From Paenibacillus phocaeensis (GTDB lineage: Bacteria > Bacillota > Bacilli > Paenibacillales > Paenibacillaceae): a stretch of DNA of 64,000 bases. Positions 58,925 to 64,000 of the stretch are shown in pieces. The notes below the pieces were generated by a model. The model made no database searches, was not told the DNA's origin, and worked only from the letters and a program-made list of their open reading frames with translations. Position numbers and translations under genes: made by a program. Location: contig NZ_FCOQ01000028.1 in assembly GCF_900021165.1 (NCBI RefSeq), forward strand, positions 1 through 64,000, given 5' to 3'. Every line of letters begins with the position of its first letter. Positions within the stretch are counted from its first letter, which is position 1.

Positions 58925-59431
58925 TTAGGCTGGGAAAATTTTACCCATATAATATTCATCGACGTAGTTCCCATCCATCCGGATAGAATTTCGTTTGACG
59001 CCTTCGATTTCAAACCCCATTTTCTTATAAAGCGCAACGGCTCGTTCGTTAGGAACCATGACCGTCAATTCGAATTTCGTGAGACCGGTTTGCGCGCGCC
59101 ATGCCTCGGCTGCCTGGAACAAGGACGTCCCCAGGCCTTTTCCGGTATGGGCTTCAACGATGCCGATGACGAGGTATCCGACATGTTTCGTTTTGTTGGC
59201 ATTCCCGCCGAATACGGCCAAGTAACCGACCAGCTCGCCTTGCAACTCTCCCACCAGAATCGTGGAGCGGCCTTCGGACAGGATCGCATGAATCCGATCC
59301 CGCTGGGCCTCGACGGTCGTGGTCCGTTCTCCAGGTTCATACAGCATAAATTTCGTTTCCTCATCCAATCGCAGGCAAAGACGCAAGAAACGTTCGGCGT
59401 CGTCCTCCCGGATCTCTCGGATTTCAATCAT
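58925..59431 (-). CDS. GNAT family N-acetyltransferase
   Basis: The 168-residue enzyme has motif A in GYLVIGIVEAHTGKGLGTSL and the RAVALYKKMGFEIEGVKRN end, close to RimJ/SpeG-type acetyltransferases. The substrate could be a protein N-terminus, an amino acid or a polyamine. Its ATG overlaps the stop of the upstream GNAT gene (ATGA), so it is translationally coupled. GTGGAGAG lies upstream. Confidence 0.9.
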   Translation of the reverse strand: MIEIREIREDDAERFLRLCLRLDEETKFMLYEPGERTTTVEAQRDRIHAILSEGRSTILVGELQGELVGYLAVFGGNANKTKHVGYLVIGIVEAHTGKGLGTSLFQAAEAWRAQTGLTKFELTVMVPNERAVALYKKMGFEIEGVKRNSIRMDGNYVDEYYMGKIFPA

Positions 59432-59922
59432 ACGGTTCTCTCCACCTTATAATGATATATATGTTGCATTCCCGCCGGGCCCGGTTGCGTAAACCCGCGG
59501 TCTTCAAATCCAACCTGAAGGTATAGCTGTTGCGCGGCATGGTTCTGCACGTTTACGGCGAGCACAATTTCATCGACTTCAGGGAAATGCTCCCGTACGA
59601 AGGCGGGAAGCTGCAGCATTGCCGATTTGGCATACCCTTTCCCCTGTTGCCGAAAGTCCACCGATAAAGCCCGCAAGAGGAGCACCCGCGGATTGTCAAC
59701 CAACGAAGGGAGCTCCGCATTCCGGTGCAGAACGAAGAATCCGACAATTTCCGCTTCCGCCGATTGAATAACCACCGGATATCGGTTTGGATCCTGGGCC
59801 GCCGCTTCCAATGCCTTGGAGGGCATCGCCGTATACGTAACCTGCTCGGAAGTAAGCTCAAACCGTTGGAGCGCTTCGAAATCGTGTTCGGTGTAAAAAC
59901 GAAGTTGCGATTGGTCACTCAT
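59428..59922 (-). CDS. GNAT family N-acetyltransferase
   Basis: The 164-residue protein has motif A in LRALSVDFRQQGKGYAKSAML and the NHAAQQLYLQVGFEDRGF end of motif B. It differs clearly from the next GNAT, so the pair is not a recent duplication. ATG 59922 overlaps the end of the cupin gene by 8 bases, and its stop overlaps the next start, so three genes are chained. The acceptor is unknown. Confidence 0.88.
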   Translation of the reverse strand: MSDQSQLRFYTEHDFEALQRFELTSEQVTYTAMPSKALEAAAQDPNRYPVVIQSAEAEIVGFFVLHRNAELPSLVDNPRVLLLRALSVDFRQQGKGYAKSAMLQLPAFVREHFPEVDEIVLAVNVQNHAAQQLYLQVGFEDRGFTQPGPAGMQHIYHYKVERTV

Positions 59923-60424
59923 TCTCTTTGCCGCTTTCCTTTGCCGCCCACTTATCCGCCACCTGGTCTTCACCCTTGAAATAATCCACTTGGCCAGAGG
60001 TTTCATAAATTTCCTGATCAGGCAAAATATTAATTTTCCCCGAGTCCGGGTATTCGCAGATATCCAGTCCCCGATTCGTGCGAATATCCAGGTACCTGCA
60101 CGGTAGTTCCGTATGATTAAATAGTTGGTGCGCGCCGGAAGGTCCCGTTTCGAAGAACACGATGTCCCCGGTTTGCAACTCCTGTTGACCTTCCGGTGTA
60201 CGAAGCATCGCGCTCCCCTCCAGAATAACGAAGAGTTCTTCGGCATTGCGGTGAAAATGATACGGATAAGAATATTTCCCCGGATCCAGCGAGCGGATAT
60301 CGAACGTTAGGTGCTTGGAGCCGGCCAGCTCCGCCAAGCGTTCGCTGGTGTGCCAGGCGAATTCCGGAACGGGCGACTGCTTCAAGTGATACGTAACACG
60401 GTCGGCGTGAAATCGATGCGCCAT
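59915..60424 (-). CDS. cupin-domain protein
   Basis: The 169-residue protein has a single cupin barrel. Motif 1 is YPYHFHRNAEELFVILEG and motif 2 GDIVFFETGPSGAHQLFNHT, which keep the His-x-His, Glu and later His metal ligands. It may be a small metal enzyme such as an isomerase or dioxygenase, or a sugar-binding sensor. AGGGGGAG is close to ATG 60424. It is the first gene of the five-gene operon that ends with the Nudix gene. Confidence 0.87.
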   Translation of the reverse strand: MAHRFHADRVTYHLKQSPVPEFAWHTSERLAELAGSKHLTFDIRSLDPGKYSYPYHFHRNAEELFVILEGSAMLRTPEGQQELQTGDIVFFETGPSGAHQLFNHTELPCRYLDIRTNRGLDICEYPDSGKINILPDQEIYETSGQVDYFKGEDQVADKWAAKESGKENE

Positions 60425-60440
60425 GTCTCTCCCCCTAGAT

Positions 60441-60483
60441 GAAAAAATGCCCGGCCGCCGATCATTGCTTCCTGGGGCCGGGT
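60441..60483 (-). terminator. terminator of the GNAT gene at 60542
   Basis: On the minus strand CCCGGCC and GGCCGGG pair and run into ATTTTTTC. It separates that gene from the cupin operon. Confidence 0.82.
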
Positions 60484-60541
60484 CTTGCGCTGGTCCTTCC
60501 ATTATACCTAATTTCCGATCATTTGACGGCACTCCGTTCCC

Positions 60542-61045
60542 TTATAACGTGAAAGTTTGAGCCAGAACGTCGTGAAGGCCAGGCAGCCCCTCGATTTCCA
60601 CACTTTCAATCGTCTCGACGAATGAAATTCCGTGCTTCCGGTAAATTTTCTTCCAAAAGGCAACGGCAACGGCGTTATTCTGCAATTGTTCCACCCGGAC
60701 CCGCCCCGACAAGCGTTGCAGAATTTCCGATACCGCCATCTCCGCCACATTCCGCCCGCGATATTTATGCAGCAAGAACATCTCCTGCACCGTAAAGTCG
60801 ATGTCCTCGGGCACAAACGGCGGTGCACAAACCAATAGGAAGCCGGCTACTTTCCCCGAAGCGTAAATAAAATAAGGTTGCAGTTCTTCCCGCTCTAAGT
60901 AAAGGTACGTGTTCGCCAGATCGAATCTCCCGTCTTCCCCCGGCTCCTCGCCGGTGAAAGCGGATAAATCATGCAAGTATAAATTAAACAAATGAAAGAA
61001 CAACGTTTTTTGAGACGGTAAAATTTTCTCGATTCGAACGTCTAT
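60542..61045 (-). CDS. GNAT family N-acetyltransferase, probable ATA start
   Basis: The 167-residue product has a GNAT motif A in FLLHKYRGRNVAEMAVSEIL and the VAFWKKIYRKHGI end. The protein seems to begin IDVRIEKILPSQKTLFFHLF, right behind AAGGAGGGG at an ideal 8-base distance, but the first codon is ATA. The next usable codon in frame, TTG at 61003, lacks a ribosome site and would cut off the first beta strand. So either ATA is used as a rare start or a recent ATG-to-ATA change has weakened the gene. Confidence 0.75.
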   Translation of the reverse strand: MDVRIEKILPSQKTLFFHLFNLYLHDLSAFTGEEPGEDGRFDLANTYLYLEREELQPYFIYASGKVAGFLLVCAPPFVPEDIDFTVQEMFLLHKYRGRNVAEMAVSEILQRLSGRVRVEQLQNNAVAVAFWKKIYRKHGISFVETIESVEIEGLPGLHDVLAQTFTL

Positions 61046-61184
61046 GCCGAACCCCTCCTTGGTTACGAACTACCTTCCCCTTTTGTCTCGAAGATAAATA
61101 TCCAGGGCTTCGATGCCCCGACGGGCGAAACATACCGACACCGGTCATACTCATCCTCCACCTCCTCTCGGGCAGGCAACAGGT

Positions 61185-61895
61185 CTACTTCCTCCGGCCG
61201 CCTGCCAGTACGTTCACTTCCTCCAGACGGCGAATTTCATAGGTCGGCTGATAGCCCAACGTATTCGGCCGATGGAACGGGTTAAACCAGCAGGTGTCGA
61301 TGCCGTAATTGATGCCGCCCTTCATGTCGGAGGTTAGGGAATCTCCCACGATCAATACCCGGCTTTTGTCCGCTTGCTGAAGCCCCAGTGCCTCAAACGC
61401 GTAGTCAAAAATCCCCGGATGCGGCTTCTGATATCCCGTGTCCTCGGACACGATAATCGCCTCGAACATACCCGCCAGCTTCGAGCCGGCGATCCGGTTC
61501 GTCTGCACCTTCTTGATGCCGTTCGTGATGATCGCCAGGTGAATCCCCGCTTCGATTAAATCCCGGCAGATGTCGTAAGCCCCCTCGATCAGAAAAACTC
61601 CTTCCCCAAGCAGCTCCAAATAACGCTCGCTGATCTCCTCTACACGGAGACTTGGGGTTGCTCCAAGCTCCTGAATCAATCTGGCGAACCGCTCCGTCCG
61701 CAGCGAAGCCTGCGTCACGAGGCCCTGCTCCAAATCGCGCCATAACTGCTGGTTAATCGACTGATAGGCCTTCATCACCTCATCGGTGCAGGCAATGCCT
61801 GCCTCCGTGAGCGTCCGGCCCAGGGCATGGTTCTCCGCCTTCGGGTAATCGTATAACGTATCGTCCGCGTCGAATAAAATATGCGTGTAGGTCAT
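61185..61895 (-). CDS. HAD family nucleotidase, YjjG type
   Basis: The 236-residue enzyme has the HAD motifs DADDTLYDY (motif I, first Asp as nucleophile), ITNGIKKVQ (motif II), KPHPGIFDYAF (motif III Lys) and VGDSLTSDMKGG (motif IV). It matches the YjjG/YfnB group, which removes phosphate from non-canonical pyrimidine nucleotides. AGGAGG precedes the ATG. It follows the VOC gene by 48 bases on the same strand. Confidence 0.93.
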   Translation of the reverse strand: MTYTHILFDADDTLYDYPKAENHALGRTLTEAGIACTDEVMKAYQSINQQLWRDLEQGLVTQASLRTERFARLIQELGATPSLRVEEISERYLELLGEGVFLIEGAYDICRDLIEAGIHLAIITNGIKKVQTNRIAGSKLAGMFEAIIVSEDTGYQKPHPGIFDYAFEALGLQQADKSRVLIVGDSLTSDMKGGINYGIDTCWFNPFHRPNTLGYQPTYEIRRLEEVNVLAGGRRK

Positions 61896-61943
61896 AGCGT
61901 CCTCCTGTTGCGTTCACTGTTATAGTCTATGAAGTAAGATGGC

Positions 61944-62294
61944 CTAGCACCGGCACACCATCAGCACATTCCCGTCGGGATCCTTGAAATTAAACCAGTG
62001 GTTATGCTCGATCCCCGTAATCAATTCCACGTTCCGTTCCTTCATGTAGGCATAAGCTTCCGCAATGTCCCGAGCGTTGAAATGAAATGCCGGAGCGCGA
62101 AACGTCGTTTCCTTGGTGTAGATTTTGCTGTCCAGCACCAAGCTAGTTCCCTGCATTGGCAGCACGTACAAATGCCCGTGCAGAATTTCTCCATCGGCAG
62201 GCAGCCCAAGCAAACCGCAGTACCAGTCCCGGGCCCGTTCGATGTCGCTGACCGGGAGAAACACCGTCCCAATTTGATTGCTGATCGGGTTCAA
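61944..62294 (-). CDS. VOC (glyoxalase-fold) family protein
   Basis: The 116-residue protein has one VOC unit pair, with the start IGTVFLPVSDIERARDWYCGLLGL and the end HNHWFNFKDPDGNVLMV. The possible metal ligands are reduced, so it may bind a ligand rather than catalyse. The start is TTG 62294 with GGAGAGGG upstream. It lies 15 bases after the AraC-GyrI regulator, so it is probably in the same transcript. Confidence 0.87.
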   Translation of the reverse strand: MNPISNQIGTVFLPVSDIERARDWYCGLLGLPADGEILHGHLYVLPMQGTSLVLDSKIYTKETTFRAPAFHFNARDIAEAYAYMKERNVELITGIEHNHWFNFKDPDGNVLMVCRC

Positions 62295-62309
62295 AGAATC
62301 CCTCTCCTT

Positions 62310-63227
62310 TCAGGTCCTTGGTTTGATCGGGATAAATAAATCCACCTTAGCTTTGCCTTCCGGATCCTGCGCCGGATCGTTCATGCTGAACTCCAGGCAG
62401 TACCGGTCGTCCGGATCGTATTCGCTGTCCGGCAACCAGTTTCCGAATATGCTCTGGTACAGAAGCGCGAATTTATCCAGCGTATCGTAAAAAGTAAACT
62501 TGGCATAGAGACCGCCTGGCAGTGTCTGGAACCCAATCTCCGGCGGCGCATCCGCTCGGCTCAGCGTATTCGGCACCGTAACACAGGCATCGTACCGGCA
62601 TTCCTCCTCCTCGGTCACCGCCGGGTCATCCAAAGAAATGCCGATAAAGGATTGCTCCGGCGGAAACAGTTGATGCTGCGCAGCCCATGTCCCTAACTTG
62701 CCCCAAGCCCGATAGGTTTCCAGATAACTGCCCACATGCCTTACGTACGCGACTTCCATCAAGGGTAGTTCTACAATGGTTGCTTGCATTTGCCAAACCC
62801 TCCTCAATAAATTGTGTTTTACAGTTTGATCATAGAGGGTTGGCGTTGAACCTGCTTCCTTGGAATTGCGGTCCGATTGCGAAATATTGCGGTCCTTCCG
62901 TGCTTGCTCGCGCATCTCCGTTGGCGTATGGCCGTAATGCTTCTTAAATGCCGCATTGAAGTTCGAGGCAGTGTCAAATCCGCATCGCAGTGCAATTTCC
63001 AGCACGGGCAGATTGGACTCTCGCAAATCGGCAGCCGCCCGAGCTAACCGCCGCTTGTTGATATACACAAAAGGCGTATCCCCTGTCACCGAGGCAAAAA
63101 TCCGCGAAAAATGATACTTGGAGAAATGGGACAAATCAGCCAATTGATCCAGGCTAAGCTTGTGATCCAGATGCGCATCGATATACGTGCAGACTTGGCT
63201 CACCCTTTCCCGATAACCGTCGATCAA
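62310..63227 (-). CDS. AraC family regulator with GyrI-like effector domain
   Basis: The 305-residue regulator has two AraC helix-turn-helix units in residues 1-105 (LDQLADLSHFSKYHFSRIFA and VLEIALRCGFDTASNFNAAFKKHYGHTP) and a GyrI-like small-molecule domain (about 145-305). Such proteins, like Rob or BmrR partners, sense drugs or metabolites. The start is TTG 63227 behind GGGGAGGAGA. It overlaps the stop of the pentapeptide gene as TTGA, so the two genes are translationally coupled. Confidence 0.92.
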   Translation of the reverse strand: MIDGYRERVSQVCTYIDAHLDHKLSLDQLADLSHFSKYHFSRIFASVTGDTPFVYINKRRLARAAADLRESNLPVLEIALRCGFDTASNFNAAFKKHYGHTPTEMREQARKDRNISQSDRNSKEAGSTPTLYDQTVKHNLLRRVWQMQATIVELPLMEVAYVRHVGSYLETYRAWGKLGTWAAQHQLFPPEQSFIGISLDDPAVTEEEECRYDACVTVPNTLSRADAPPEIGFQTLPGGLYAKFTFYDTLDKFALLYQSIFGNWLPDSEYDPDDRYCLEFSMNDPAQDPEGKAKVDLFIPIKPRT

Positions 63228-64000
63228 GCCTGTCTCCTCCCCGAAGCCCCATCCCAATGGGAGGGCCGTACCAGGAGGGGAGGCAGCTTGGTCGCTGCGT
63301 CCCCTTTGGCGGCGTTGACCTGCGCTTGGGTCAGGAACAGGCTCTGAGACAGATCGGCCCCCGTTACATCGGCATCGCGCAGGTCCGCGCCGATCATGTC
63401 GGCTCCGCGCAGGTCCGCTCCCCGCAAATCGGCGGCAATCAGATAGGCGCCTCTGAAGTAAGCGCCCCGTAAATCGGCCCCCCGCAGTTTAGCGCCGATG
63501 AGATCCGCTCCTCGTCCGAAGTTGCGGCGGCGTCCAGAGGCAGATTTGACCTGCCGGAGCGCTTCGGCGCGGACGCGTTCGCTTACCTCCAGCAGCAGCT
63601 CGTTAACTTTCGCGCGATGGGCTGCCGGGTCGCAACTGATCAAGCCGTCCACGTCCGCATAAGTCAGCCGTTCGGTCTCGTCATAGGCTGACCGCAGTCG
63701 TTCATGCAAAATGCTCGCCTGAGGCAAACTCAACGCTTCGTCCAAGTACCAGAGCAATTCGTGCAGCTGCCACATCACCGGGAAGACTTCGAACATCGGC
63801 TTGGTCGATCTCGGCACCTCGCGCCAGTTCAAACCTGCGAAGGTGACCTGCGATACCTTCTGCCCGGCGCCAAAGCAATCGTAGACTGTACAGCCCCGGT
63901 AGCCCGTCTCTCGCAGATTAGCGTGTATCCCGCAGCGGAAATCCGCCCGCAGATGACCACAAGGCTGTCCTGCCGGTTTATCCGCGGCGAAATCCACCGA
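63224..64000 (-). CDS. pentapeptide-repeat protein (5' part beyond window edge)
   Basis: The visible 258 residues start inside the protein. The N-terminal visible part is Cys-rich (QPCGHLRADFRCGIHANL, GCTVYDCFGAGQKV), a helical middle follows, and residues 160-230 hold about a dozen pentapeptide units such as GADLI, GAKLR, GADLR, GAYFR and GADMI. Pentapeptide proteins form right-handed quadrilateral helices; some mimic DNA and guard gyrase, most have no known role. The frame is open to the window edge and the GTG at 63997 is probably not the start. Confidence 0.88.
   Translation of the reverse strand, partial: SVDFAADKPAGQPCGHLRADFRCGIHANLRETGYRGCTVYDCFGAGQKVSQVTFAGLNWREVPRSTKPMFEVFPVMWQLHELLWYLDEALSLPQASILHERLRSAYDETERLTYADVDGLISCDPAAHRAKVNELLLEVSERVRAEALRQVKSASGRRRNFGRGADLIGAKLRGADLRGAYFRGAYLIAADLRGADLRGADMIGADLRDADVTGADLSQSLFLTQAQVNAAKGDAATKLPPLLVRPSHWDGASGRRQA

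Noticed and set aside
1..64000. CRISPR arrays, tRNA, rRNA or tmRNA genes
   Set aside because: I saw no regularly spaced repeats, tRNA-like cloverleaf ends or rRNA segments; the only clear repeats are the att, arm and TGTTGTA units.

Overview
The window looks like chromosomal DNA from a spore-forming, GC-rich Firmicute, most likely Paenibacillus or a close relative. The evidence is a tmcAL/ylbL/ylbJ/coaD/rsmD neighbourhood, the sporulation gene ylbJ, strong AGGAGG-type ribosome sites, many Rho-independent terminators, and Gram-positive families such as a class D sortase with an LPxTG adhesin, HelD and Amj. I found no rRNA, tRNA or CRISPR array.

Layout. 1-4160: tmcAL (3' part), the ylbL protease, ylbJ, coaD and rsmD. 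4382-6693: a decayed 2.3 kb integrative element with a dead tyrosine recombinase. It is flanked by 85-bp direct repeats that each hold a full terminator. 6690-21594: mostly housekeeping and cell-surface genes: GH73 glucosaminidase, TPR protein, rpiA, an MFS transporter, helD, an FUSC-type transporter, an AI-2E-family permease, a lactonase, a LytTR regulator with a cre site, an aldose epimerase and a lipoprotein NlpC/P60 peptidase. A possible small RNA lies at about 14648-14776. 21764-26375: a membrane protein with a degenerate J-domain, then a LacI regulator and a GH94 cellobiose phosphorylase that share one palindromic operator. 26455-26629: two copies of an intergenic repeat with inverted ends. 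26704-31677: a MarR/EmrB-type efflux operon, a chemoreceptor and an ECF41 sigma factor with its CMD-family target gene. 31755-39337: GH36 alpha-galactosidase, class D sortase and a 1467-residue LPxTG adhesin. 39693-45708: a VanZ-RDD fusion, a DUF4349 lipoprotein, fabF divergent from a MmyB-type regulator, and a Fur-boxed siderophore-binding lipoprotein. 45776-64000: a domain-permuted GH3, Nudix hydrolases, Amj lipid II flippase, GNATs, a methyltransferase, an S9 peptidase, two APC permeases around a LysR gene, a five-gene overlapping operon (cupin, two GNATs, zinc ribbon, Nudix), and pentapeptide/AraC/VOC/HAD genes.

How the genes work together. Several small regulatory circuits can be read directly: LacI with two matching operators, MarR with a perfect operator in its own promoter, ECF41 with its TGTCACA-N16 promoter, Fur at the siderophore-binding protein, and fabF/mmyB promoters sharing one -35 box. 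GH94, GH36, GH3, the epimerase and the lactonase point to growth on plant oligosaccharides. No complete novel defence or biosynthetic system is evident. The best leads for something undescribed are the terminator-targeting element, the candidate sRNA, the TGTTGTA repeat, the shared fabF/mmyB promoter and the structured DNA upstream of the adhesin.
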